NCBI RefSeq assembly: GCF_014212315.1 | Contig: NZ_JACKXE010000001.1 | Location: forward strand, 434,001 to 498,000 | DNA from: Nocardioides luti | GTDB lineage: Bacteria; Actinomycetota; Actinomycetes; Propionibacteriales; Nocardioidaceae | Length of the DNA: 64,000 nucleotides | Direction: 5' to 3' | In this document: piece by piece, positions 34,374 through 42,067 of the stretch | Position numbering within the stretch: the first letter of the stretch is position 1 | Layout of the letters: each line of letters starts with the position of its first letter | Notes under the pieces: model-generated | Database searches by the model: none | The model's input: only the letters and a program-made list of their open reading frames with translations | Told to the model about the DNA's origin: nothing | Made by a program: the position numbers and the translations under genes

Positions 34374-35698
34374 GAGCGCGCACCCCCGCCCCGCACGACG
34401 GGTCCGTAGAGGAGCGCGCCGAGCGAGCCGTAGCTGTCGGCCGGGCGCCCCGAGGACTGCGCGAGCATCGCGTTGACGATCGCCTTCTCGCCCTCGGTGC
34501 CGGCGAAACCGCTGGTGGGGTTCGCGTCCGTGGTGGCCGGCGCGCGCTGCGGCTGGGTGCCGGGCGTCGTGCTCGTGGGCGGGTTGTCGTCCATGTCGGT
34601 GCCGTCGTCGAGCGGCTGCGGGCCGATCGGGACGGGCGGGTTCGGCAGCCCGAGGCACCACGGGCCGTGGCCGACCTCGCCGTAGACCGGCCGGTCGCGT
34701 TGGTCGTACTCGCGGTACTGCGGGGTGTTGAACTGGAAGTACTGCCGGATGATGTTGCCGGCGAACACCTTGGCCAGGAACGGCTGGTAGCGCGCGAGCC
34801 CCTTGAGCAGGCAGGGGTACTCCGGCGAGTAGACCGCGAGCAGCCGGGTCAGCGGCTCGGTGACCTGCCCGATCCGGATGATGTTGGTCTCGTTGTCGGA
34901 CAGGATCCGCGTCGAGGTGTCCGCGAGACCGGTGAGGTCGCTGAAGAAGACGTCGAGGTCGTCCTTCTTCTCGATCACCGTCTTGCCGGTGACGGTGACG
35001 TTGCGGAGCACGTCGATCAGGTCGGGAGCGGCGATGTCGTAGTCGTCCGCGACCTGCGCGAGGAGCACGAGGTCCTGGCGCAGCGTCGGCAGGTGGTCGT
35101 CGATCACGCCGAGGTAGGAGTCGAGGTCGTCGAGCGTCTGGCCGATCTGCTCGCCCCGCCCGCCGAGCGCCGTCGCGAGCGCGTTCAGCGTCTTGTTGAG
35201 GTCGGCGGGCTGGACCGAGCGCAGCAGCGGGAACAGGTTGGCGAGGATCCGGCTGAGCTCGACGTTCGTCTCGACGCGGCTGGACGGGATCACGTCCCCG
35301 TCGGACAGCGACGCCTTCGAGGGCGAGTCGGGCTTCATGAAGGAGATGTACTTCTGGCCGAACAGCGTGGTCGGCAGGATCTGGACGTCGACGTTCTCGG
35401 GGATCGCCTTCGCCGCGGCCGGGTCCAGGGCGACCTTGATCGAGGCCTCCTTGCCGTCCTGGGCGATCTCGCGGACCTGCCCGACCAGGACGCCGTTGAT
35501 GCGCACGTCGCCGAACTTCGCGAGCTGCAGGCCGGCGCGGTCGGCCTTGATCGTCACCATCGTGACCGAGTCGAAGACCTTCTGGTAGACCGCGATCGAG
35601 AAGCCGATGAGCAGCGCGATCGCCGTCAGGAAGGCGATGCCCGCGAGCAGCAGCCGGCGGTGCTCCGCCGGGCTGTCGTGGTGGATGTTGACGAGCAC
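34370..35698 (-). CDS. mce4A: Mce4A substrate-binding protein of the steroid importer
   Basis: A 442-aa Mce protein with a short cytoplasmic N-terminus, anchor LLLAGIAFLTAIALLIGFSI, the Mce domain (RAGLQLAKFGDVRINGVLVG, TTLFGQKYISFMKPDSPS), helices and a C-terminal part with two Cys (EYPCLLK, GPWCLG) followed by a proline-rich tail. GTG 35698 lies 4 nt after the yrbE4B stop. First of the six mce genes; in mycobacteria Mce4A is needed for cholesterol import. Confidence 0.9.
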   Translation of the reverse strand: MLVNIHHDSPAEHRRLLLAGIAFLTAIALLIGFSIAVYQKVFDSVTMVTIKADRAGLQLAKFGDVRINGVLVGQVREIAQDGKEASIKVALDPAAAKAIPENVDVQILPTTLFGQKYISFMKPDSPSKASLSDGDVIPSSRVETNVELSRILANLFPLLRSVQPADLNKTLNALATALGGRGEQIGQTLDDLDSYLGVIDDHLPTLRQDLVLLAQVADDYDIAAPDLIDVLRNVTVTGKTVIEKKDDLDVFFSDLTGLADTSTRILSDNETNIIRIGQVTEPLTRLLAVYSPEYPCLLKGLARYQPFLAKVFAGNIIRQYFQFNTPQYREYDQRDRPVYGEVGHGPWCLGLPNPPVPIGPQPLDDGTDMDDNPPTSTTPGTQPQRAPATTDANPTSGFAGTEGEKAIVNAMLAQSSGRPADSYGSLGALLYGPVVRGGGARS

Positions 35699-35702
35699 GC
35701 GG

Positions 35703-36542
35703 CTACCCCGTGATCCGCACGGTGGTGGTCGAGCCCCAGATCGCGAAGCTCAGGAAGAAGTCCGCGACCACCACGGTCACGATGCTGGTGCGGATCGCCC
35801 GGCCCACGGCCATGCCGACGCCCGCGGGCCCGCCCGAGGCGGTGTAGCCGTAGTAGCAGTGGATCAGGATGATCGCGGTCGCGAGGAAGAGCAGCTTGAA
35901 GAACGACCAGAGCATGTCGATCGGTGGCAGGAACTGCAGGAAGTAGTGGTCGTAGGTGCCCGGCGACTGGCCGTAGACCAGCGTGGTGATCAGGCGGGGC
36001 GAGAGGTACGACGCGCTCAGCGCCACGATGTAGAGCGGGATGACGGCGACGAACGCCGCGATCATCCGGGTCGTCACCAGGAACGGCAGCGACGGGATCC
36101 CCATCACCTCGAGCGCGTCGATCTCCTCGGAGATCCGCATCGCGCCGAGCCGGGCGGTGTAGCCGCAGCCGACGGTCGCGGCGAGCGCGATCGAGGAGAT
36201 CAGCGGCGCCACCTCGCGGGTGTTGAAGTAGGCGGAGATGAACGCGCTGAACTTCGCGACGCCGATCTGGCTCAGCGAGGCGTAGCCCTGGATGCCGACC
36301 TCGGTGCCGGCGAAGAACGCGAGGAAGGCGATCACCCCGACGGTGCCGGCGATGAAGGTCAGCCCGCCCGCGCCGAAGGTGATCTCGGCGAGGGTGTTGA
36401 TGATCTCGCGCTTGTAGCGACGGATCGCGCGCGGCGTCCAGGCGATCGCCTTGATGTAGAACAGCAGCTGGTCGCCGTACGCCTCGAGGGAGTCGCGACG
36501 ACCCTGGACGAACGCGCTGCCGAGCGCCGAGATGCTCGCCAT
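35703..36542 (-). CDS. yrbE4B: YrbE4B (MlaE-type) permease of the steroid importer
   Basis: A 279-aa integral membrane protein of the MlaE/YrbE family with the signature EEIDALEVMGIPSLPFLVTT, which faces the cytoplasmic ATPase, and several hydrophobic helices (GLTFIAGTVGVIAFLAFFAG, MIAAFVAVIPLYIVALSASY). ATG 36542 shares one base with the yrbE4A stop. The matching ATPase (MceG/Mkl) is not encoded in the window, as is usual for actinobacterial mce operons. Confidence 0.92.
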   Translation of the reverse strand: MASISALGSAFVQGRRDSLEAYGDQLLFYIKAIAWTPRAIRRYKREIINTLAEITFGAGGLTFIAGTVGVIAFLAFFAGTEVGIQGYASLSQIGVAKFSAFISAYFNTREVAPLISSIALAATVGCGYTARLGAMRISEEIDALEVMGIPSLPFLVTTRMIAAFVAVIPLYIVALSASYLSPRLITTLVYGQSPGTYDHYFLQFLPPIDMLWSFFKLLFLATAIILIHCYYGYTASGGPAGVGMAVGRAIRTSIVTVVVADFFLSFAIWGSTTTVRITG

Positions 36543-37315
36543 CAGAGCCCCGGTGGCGGGACGACTTGGAAGTAGATCGCCGTGATCACGGCGTTCATGA
36601 AGAACAGCAGCATGAACGAGACGATCACGGACTCGTTGACCGCGCGGCCCACGCCGCTGGGGCCGCCGCCGGCGTTGAGGCCCTTGTAGGCGCCGACGAT
36701 CGCGGCGAGCCAGCCGAAGATGATCGCCTTGACCATCGAGATGTAGAGGTCGGGCAGCGTGGCGAGCGCCGTGAACGACGAGAGGAAGGCACCGGCCGAG
36801 CCGCCGGTGACGATCACGATGAAGAAGTAGGAGCCGCCGATCCCGGCGCCGATCACCAGGCCGTTGATCATCATCGAGACGAACATCGTCGCGAGCACCC
36901 GCGGGACGACCAGGCGGGCCAGGGGGTCGACCCCGAGCACCTCCATCGCGTCGATCTCCTCGCGGATCTTGCGGGCGCCCATGTCGGAGCAGATCGCGGA
37001 GCCGGCCGCGCCGGCGATGAGGAGGGCGGCGGCGATGGGGGCCGCCTCGCGGACCACGGCGAGGACGGCGGTGGCCCCGGCGAAGGACTGGGCGCCGAGC
37101 TGGCCGGTGAGGTTGCCGACCTGGAGCGAGATGACCGCGCCGAACGGGATCGAGACCAGCAGCGTCGGCATCAGCGTGACGCTGGTGATGAACCAGGCCT
37201 GCTCGAGGAACTCGCGGGCCTGGAAGCGCGTGGTGAAGATCAGCTTCGTGACGTCGACGACCATGGCAGCGATCTCGCCCGGCCCGCGGATCACGGACAC
37301 AGCGGAAAATGCCAT
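36542..37315 (-). CDS. yrbE4A: YrbE4A (MlaE-type) permease of the steroid importer
   Basis: The 257-aa permease has the MlaE signature REEIDAMEVLGVDPLARLVV and helices such as AAPIAAALLIAGAAGSAICS and VIVSFMLLFFMNAVITAIYF. It is the first gene of the ten-gene mce4 operon. ATG 37315 is preceded by GGAGGTGA, one of the best ribosome-binding sites in the window, so unlike many neighbours it has a real leader. The KstR-type operator lies 41 bp upstream. Confidence 0.92.
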   Translation of the reverse strand: MAFSAVSVIRGPGEIAAMVVDVTKLIFTTRFQAREFLEQAWFITSVTLMPTLLVSIPFGAVISLQVGNLTGQLGAQSFAGATAVLAVVREAAPIAAALLIAGAAGSAICSDMGARKIREEIDAMEVLGVDPLARLVVPRVLATMFVSMMINGLVIGAGIGGSYFFIVIVTGGSAGAFLSSFTALATLPDLYISMVKAIIFGWLAAIVGAYKGLNAGGGPSGVGRAVNESVIVSFMLLFFMNAVITAIYFQVVPPPGL

Positions 37316-37355
37316 CGGTCACCTCCCCACGCTTGTCTAGACGGCGGCCACAGAC

Positions 37356-37369
37356 TAGAACGTGTTCTT
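37356..37369. promoter_or_regulatory. KstR-type operator of the mce4 operon
   Basis: TAGAACGTGTTCTT matches TNNAACNNGTTNN; only the final A is T. It lies 41 bp upstream of yrbE4A and 115 bp from the divergent DUF1707 gene, which probably is not under its control. Confidence 0.85.
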
Positions 37370-37484
37370 GTTCGCGGCAATGGGCGCCACGGCGTGTCCC
37401 ACCCGCTGATCGGTCCGCCCGGATCGGCCCTCGAGGTGACGCCTGTCACAGGCTAGGCCGGGGCGCGGTCCTAGGATGCGGAAT

Positions 37485-38081
37485 GTGGAAGACACCGGCG
37501 CCTGGGCAGATTTCTCCCACGACCCCCGCGATCCGGCCCACGCCGGGCTGCGGGCCGCGGACCGCGACCGGGACGCCGCGCAGCACCTGCTGACCGAGGC
37601 GTACGCCGACGGCCGGCTCGACCGCGCGGAGTTCGACACCCGCAGCGAGCAGGTGGCCGCCGCCCGCACCCTCGGCGAGCTCCCGCCGCTCCTGGCCGAC
37701 CTGGTCGCCGCTCCCGTCCGCGGCTCCCGGCTCCCGGCGCGCACCTCCCCCGCCGAGATCCAGGCCCAGGCCCAGCGCGCCTACGAGTCCGACCGCCGCG
37801 AGGCGTTCCTCGGCTTCCTCGGCCCCAGCCTGATCTGCCTGGTGATCTGGCTGGTCATCAGCTGGGGCTCCTTCGGCAGCTCGTTCTTCTGGCCGGGCTT
37901 CGTGATCGCGGGGACCGGCATCAACGTGGTCCGCACGCTGGTCCGGCGGCAGGACATCGTCGACGAGCACGTGCGACGGATCGAGAAGAAGCAGGCCAAG
38001 GACGAGGCCAAGGAGCTGCGCGCCCGGGAGCGCCCCGACGCGGACCCGGCGCCCCGCGACGACGACGGGACCGCTTCGTGA
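37485..38081 (+). CDS. DUF1707 domain membrane protein
   Basis: The 198-aa protein carries a DUF1707 domain: AADRDRDAAQHLLTEAYADG and RLDRAEFDTRSEQVAAARTL. Two hydrophobic segments follow (FLGPSLICLVIWLVISWGSF, FFWPGFVIAGTGINVV), then a charged C-terminal helix with RRIEKKQAKDEAKELRARER. Function of DUF1707 is not established. GTG 37485 is preferred over ATG 37476 because the latter overlaps the -10 hexamer TAGGAT (37472-37477), which is 7 nt from the GTG. The stop overlaps the next start as GTGA. Confidence 0.8.
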   Translation: MEDTGAWADFSHDPRDPAHAGLRAADRDRDAAQHLLTEAYADGRLDRAEFDTRSEQVAAARTLGELPPLLADLVAAPVRGSRLPARTSPAEIQAQAQRAYESDRREAFLGFLGPSLICLVIWLVISWGSFGSSFFWPGFVIAGTGINVVRTLVRRQDIVDEHVRRIEKKQAKDEAKELRARERPDADPAPRDDDGTAS

Positions 38082-38752
38082 CCCGCTCCGCCCGGGAGAC
38101 CGGCCGCGTGGTCGTGCAGCACCCGTCGGCGGTGCTGCTCGCCGCCCAGCTGGTGGCCGTGCTGGCCTACCCGTTCCTCGACGAGTCGACCACGGGGCGG
38201 GCCCTGCTCGGCGTCGTGGGCACGGCGGTCGTGCTGATCGCGGTGTGGGCGGTGCGTCGTACCCCCGCCCTGTCCTGGGTCGCCGCCCTGCTGGGCGTGC
38301 CGGCGATGGTGTTCACCGTCGTCGAGGCCTTCCACCCGGGCAACGACGCGATCGTGCTGGTCAACGCGCTGCTGCACGCGCCGTTCTACTTCTTCGTCTC
38401 CTACGCGATGATCCGCTACCTCTTCCACGACGACCGGGTCACGCGCGACGAGCTCTACGCGACGGGCGCCGCCTTCACGGTGGTGGCGTGGGGCTTCGCC
38501 TACGTCTACGCCGCCGTGCAGGTCGTCTGGCCGGGGTCCTTCATCGGCGCGAGCGGACCAGGCGACCGGAGCTGGTTCGAGCTGCTCTTCCTGTCCTTCA
38601 CCACGCTCACCAGCGTGGGGCTGTCCGACGTGACGCCGGTGCTCCCGAACGCCCGCTCGTTCGTGATGGTCGAGCAGGTCGCCGGGGTGCTGTACGTCGC
38701 ATTGGTGGTCGCCCGGCTGGTGGGGCTCACCGTCGCCCGCAAGGCCCGCTGA
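38078..38752 (+). CDS. ion-channel family membrane protein
   Basis: The 224-aa protein has several N-terminal hydrophobic segments and, near the C-terminus, a pore-like hairpin: FELLFLSFTTLTSVGLSDVT. TSVGLSD occupies the place of the potassium filter TVGYGD, followed by the helix MVEQVAGVLYVALVVARLVG. This is the two-helix ion-channel (Ion_trans_2) pattern with a divergent filter, so potassium selectivity is uncertain. GTG 38078 overlaps the DUF1707 stop, so the two are co-translated. Confidence 0.8.
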   Translation: MTRSARETGRVVVQHPSAVLLAAQLVAVLAYPFLDESTTGRALLGVVGTAVVLIAVWAVRRTPALSWVAALLGVPAMVFTVVEAFHPGNDAIVLVNALLHAPFYFFVSYAMIRYLFHDDRVTRDELYATGAAFTVVAWGFAYVYAAVQVVWPGSFIGASGPGDRSWFELLFLSFTTLTSVGLSDVTPVLPNARSFVMVEQVAGVLYVALVVARLVGLTVARKAR

Positions 38753-38759
38753 GCTCCGC

Positions 38760-39125
38760 TCAGCCCTCCCAGCCGGCGGGCCGGTGCTTCTTCGGCAGCT
38801 TCGAGACCACGAGCCGGTAGGACTCGTCCACGGCCTCGAGCAGCTCGTCGTCGGGGATGGCGCCGTCGTACGCCAGGTCGTTCCACCCGGACCGCCCGAT
38901 GTAGGCCATCACGGTGGCGTCGCCCGGGTAGCGCTCGAGCCACTCGTCCGCGACTTCCCGCGAGGCGCCGCCCTTGACCCCGACTCCCCCGCTGCCGAGG
39001 AAGGCGAAGATCTTGCCGGCGGCGCCGTCGCCGACCTTGATGACCGGGTGCTCGTGGTCCCAGGGGTTGTCCGGCCAGGCGCCCGGCTTGGCCAGGCAGT
39101 GCTCCTGCATCGTGGCGACGTCCAT
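38760..39125 (-). CDS. MmcQ/YjbR family DNA-binding-like protein
   Basis: The 121-aa product fits the MmcQ/YjbR family: CLAKPGAWPDNPWDHEHPVI near the N-terminus, KIFAFLGSG, YIGRSGWNDLAYDGAIPDDE and LVVSKLPKKHRP at the end. The family has a CyaY-like fold and is often called DNA-binding; its role is unclear. It starts 4 nt after the hemerythrin stop, so it is probably co-transcribed from the promoter at 39698. Confidence 0.82.
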   Translation of the reverse strand: MDVATMQEHCLAKPGAWPDNPWDHEHPVIKVGDGAAGKIFAFLGSGGVGVKGGASREVADEWLERYPGDATVMAYIGRSGWNDLAYDGAIPDDELLEAVDESYRLVVSKLPKKHRPAGWEG

Positions 39126-39129
39126 GCGG

Positions 39130-39690
39130 TCAGTCCTCGTCGCCCTCGTCCTCGTCGTCGAGCAGGCCGTCCTTGCGGGCGGCGGCCACGATGCGGCGTA
39201 CGTCGGCGAGCGAGCCGCACCCGTCGTCGATCAGCTGGTTGCGGGCCGTCGCGAAGGCCGCACCGAGCTCGGCGCGGGCGGTCTCGGAGACCTCGTCGCG
39301 GGCCGGGTTGAGGATGCTTAGCTCCTCCTCGGTCAGGTGGTGGTTGACCACCTTGGCGAGCTCCTCGACCGCGTCGTCGAACGCCTGGGTGTCGGTGCCC
39401 TTGAGCTCGAGGACGGCCAGCAGGGCCTCGTGGCCCTCGGCGTGCTCCTCCTGGCCGTGCTCGGCCTCGTGCTCGCCGACCGCCTTCTTGCGCTTCAGCT
39501 GCGGGTAGACGTGCTCCTCCTCGGCGGTCGCGTGCGCGACGTGCAGCGCGGCGAAGGCCTGCCGCACGGCGTCGCGGTCGGAGCTGGAGTCTCGGAGGTC
39601 GCGCAGCAGCGCCTCGAAGCGGCGGTGGTCGTCGAGGATCAGGTCCACGACGTCCCCGCTGACGGGTCGGCCCAGGTCGATGGTGGTCAT
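39130..39690 (-). CDS. hemerythrin-domain protein
   Basis: The 186-aa protein has His/Glu ligand sites of a hemerythrin four-helix bundle: ILDDHRRFEALLRDL, HVAHATAEEEHVYPQL and VVNHHLTEEELSILNP. It probably binds a di-iron centre and senses or buffers oxygen, NO or iron. The C-terminus is highly acidic (LLDDEDEGDED). ATG 39690 is 7 nt from TAGAGT on the minus strand, a leaderless promoter; the longer open frame to 40239 is not used. Confidence 0.85.
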   Translation of the reverse strand: MTTIDLGRPVSGDVVDLILDDHRRFEALLRDLRDSSSDRDAVRQAFAALHVAHATAEEEHVYPQLKRKKAVGEHEAEHGQEEHAEGHEALLAVLELKGTDTQAFDDAVEELAKVVNHHLTEEELSILNPARDEVSETARAELGAAFATARNQLIDDGCGSLADVRRIVAAARKDGLLDDEDEGDED

Positions 39691-39697
39691 GCCCCGA

Positions 39698-39707
39698 ACT
39701 CTAGGGT
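39698..39707. promoter_or_regulatory. overlapping divergent -10 elements
   Basis: ACTCTAGGGT contains TAGAGT on the minus strand (39703-39698) and TAGGGT on the plus strand (39702-39707), sharing the central TA. Each is exactly 7 nt from its ATG (39690 minus, 39715 plus), so the two leaderless transcripts should start about 24 bp apart in opposite directions. Confidence 0.65.
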
Positions 39708-39714
39708 GGAGCCG

Positions 39715-40785
39715 ATGACGGAGCACCCGGGGACCACGCGCGACCGTCCCCCGCTGGCTGCCGTGGCGCGGGTGCTGGTCGTGACCGTGGTTCTGTCGGT
39801 GGTGCTCTCGCTGCTGCACGTGCCGTCGGCCGTGCTGTTCGGCTCGCTGCTGGGTGGGATGGCGCACGCGCTGACGTCCCCCGTGGAGATCCGGGTGCCG
39901 GCCACGGCGTTCCGCCTCGGCCAGGCGCTGATCGGCGTCACCATCGGCTCGCTGGTCAGCCTCTCCGCGCTCGCCGGCATGGGCAGCGCGCTGCTGCCGA
40001 TCACCGCCGTCACGGTCGGGACCGTGCTGGTCAGCCTCGCGGCCGGGCGGCTGCTGGCGGTGCGGCGCGACGTGTCCGAGGTGACCGGCGCCTTCGCGAT
40101 GATCGCCGGCGGGGCGTCCGGCGTGGTCGCAATCGCCCGCGAGCTGGGGGCGGACGACCGCGTGGTGACGGTCGTGCAGTACCTCCGGGTGCTGCTCGTG
40201 CTGCTCACCATGCCGCTGGTGACCGCGCTGGTCTTCCACCCCGAACGGGGCGTCGGGACGTTCGAGGTCGGGAGCGCGACGCTGGTGCAGGACCTGGCGT
40301 ACGTCGCGGTCGCGCTCGCCGGCGGGCTGCTGATCGCCCGGTTCGTGCCGGTCACGACCGCGACCCTGCTCGGCCCGCTGGCCGTGGCTGCCGTGGTGAG
40401 CTCCGCGGGGTGGCTCGGGACGCCGTCGGTCCCCGTGGCGCTGCAGTGGGCGGCGTACGCCCTGATCGGGGTGCAGGTGGGGCTGCGGTTCACCCGGGCC
40501 AGCCTGGCGTCGATCACCCGGATGCTGCCGGTCGTGCTGCTGATCATCGTCGCGATGATCGCGCTGACCGCCGCGATGGGTGCGGCGCTGGCGTGGCTGA
40601 CGCCGGTCGACGGGCTGACGGCGTACCTCGCGACCACGCCGGGCGGGCTGTTCGCGGTGCTGGCGACGGCGGCCGACAGCGGGTCGGACGTGACCTACGT
40701 GATGGCGGTGCAGCTGTTCCGGCTGCTGGTGATCCTGCTGCTCACGCCGGCGCTCGCACGACTCCTTCGAGCTCGTCGCGGCTGA
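39715..40785 (+). CDS. AbrB-type (YdaH/ammonia-monooxygenase-annotated) membrane protein
   Basis: The 356-aa protein has about ten hydrophobic helices in two repeated halves, with glycine motifs LFGSLLGGMAHALTSP, AFRLGQALIGVTIGSLVSL, FAMIAGGASGVVAIARELGA and YLATTPGGLFAVLATAADSG. This is the AbrB-duplication membrane family, often misnamed as regulator or ammonia monooxygenase; it is probably a transporter of unknown substrate. ATG 39715 has TAGGGT 7 nt upstream. Its 3' end overlaps the convergent MFS gene by 44 bp. Confidence 0.82.
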   Translation: MTEHPGTTRDRPPLAAVARVLVVTVVLSVVLSLLHVPSAVLFGSLLGGMAHALTSPVEIRVPATAFRLGQALIGVTIGSLVSLSALAGMGSALLPITAVTVGTVLVSLAAGRLLAVRRDVSEVTGAFAMIAGGASGVVAIARELGADDRVVTVVQYLRVLLVLLTMPLVTALVFHPERGVGTFEVGSATLVQDLAYVAVALAGGLLIARFVPVTTATLLGPLAVAAVVSSAGWLGTPSVPVALQWAAYALIGVQVGLRFTRASLASITRMLPVVLLIIVAMIALTAAMGAALAWLTPVDGLTAYLATTPGGLFAVLATAADSGSDVTYVMAVQLFRLLVILLLTPALARLLRARRG

Positions 40786-42037
40786 CGACCGCGCGCGTGC
40801 GGCGGCGGTAGCGCCAGACCTGGGTGAGGCCGACCGCCCAGAGGACGTACTGCGCGCTCATCGCCCAGCGGAACGCCGACGGCGGGTAGGTCGTGCTGCC
40901 GCCCGGCGTGCGCCAGTCGAGGATCAGCCCGATCGTGACGACCAGCAGCAGGCTGGCCAGGAAGCCGCCCTGGTTGATGATGCCGCTGGCGCTGGCCAGC
41001 CGCTCCGCGGGGTTGGAGGTGCGGCCGAGGTCGAAGCCGATCATCGAGGCCGGTCCCCCGATGCCGACGACGAAGGCGAGCACGACGAGCACCGGCAGCG
41101 GGGCGTTGCCGGGCCACAGCAGCACGACGGTCCAGATCGTGACGATCGCGCTGACGATGGCGAGCACCGCCGTCGAGCGGTGCCACGGGTGGGCGCCGAC
41201 GAGCCAGCCGAGGACCGGGCCGGCGCACATGATCGCGACGACGATGACGGTCAGCAGGAAGCCGGCGGTCGCCGGGCTGCGGCCCTCGCCGCGCACGAAG
41301 AACGGGTAGCCCCAGAGCAGCGCGAGCGTGGTCGCGGAGAACTGCGTGGAGAAGTGCATCCAGAAGCCGAGTCGGGTGCCGGGGTGCGCCCAGGACGCCG
41401 CGAGGCTGGTGCGGACCGCCGCGAAGGACAGGCTCGGGCCGCGCAGGGTGCGGGCGGCCGGTGAGTCGCGCAGCACGAGCAGCGCCAGCACGCCCAGGAC
41501 GATGCCGGCCGACGCGGCGATGAGGTAGGCCGTGGTCCAGCCGAGGTGGCTCAGCGCCCAGGTCATCGGGATGGCCGCGAGCAGCGCACCGGCCTGGCCG
41601 ATGGTGCCGGTCACCTGGGTGACGAACGGGATCCGTCGGGTGGGGAACCAGCTGCTCACGAGCCGCAGCACGCAGATGAAGGTCATCGCGTCGCCCATGC
41701 CGACGAACACGCGCGCCACCAGGGCGAGCGGGTAGCTCTCGGCAAGCGCGAAGCCGGTCTGCCCCAGGGTCATCAGCAGGGTTCCGGTGAGCAGCACGCT
41801 GCGGGAGCCGAAGCGGTCGACCAGGAGCCCGACGGGCACCTGCATGCCGGCGTACACCAGCAGCTGGAGCATCGTGAACGTCGCCAGCTGCGAGGCGGAG
41901 ATGTCGAAGCGGTCGGCGGCCGTGAGGCCGGCGACGGCGAGGCTGGAGCGGTGGAAGACGGCGACGAAGTAGATCGCGAGGCCGACGAGCCACACGGACC
42001 AGGCGCCGCTCTGGACGGGACTGCGGGAGCGGCTCAC
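40742..42037 (-). CDS. MFS transporter
   Basis: The 431-aa protein has twelve predicted helices and major-facilitator motifs: YAGMQVPVGLLVDRFGSRSV (motif A region GLLVDRFGSR), FVGMGDAMTFICVLRLVSSW and GPASMIGFDLGRTSNPAER. It resembles NarK/UhpC-like sugar-phosphate or anion transporters loosely; the substrate is unknown. GTG 42037 is supported by TAAAAT ending 7 nt upstream on the minus strand, a strong leaderless -10. Confidence 0.85.
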   Translation of the reverse strand: MSRSRSPVQSGAWSVWLVGLAIYFVAVFHRSSLAVAGLTAADRFDISASQLATFTMLQLLVYAGMQVPVGLLVDRFGSRSVLLTGTLLMTLGQTGFALAESYPLALVARVFVGMGDAMTFICVLRLVSSWFPTRRIPFVTQVTGTIGQAGALLAAIPMTWALSHLGWTTAYLIAASAGIVLGVLALLVLRDSPAARTLRGPSLSFAAVRTSLAASWAHPGTRLGFWMHFSTQFSATTLALLWGYPFFVRGEGRSPATAGFLLTVIVVAIMCAGPVLGWLVGAHPWHRSTAVLAIVSAIVTIWTVVLLWPGNAPLPVLVVLAFVVGIGGPASMIGFDLGRTSNPAERLASASGIINQGGFLASLLLVVTIGLILDWRTPGGSTTYPPSAFRWAMSAQYVLWAVGLTQVWRYRRRTRAVVSRDELEGVVRAPA

Positions 42038-42067
42038 TTCCGGGATTTTACGCTGCCCTCTCCCGGG

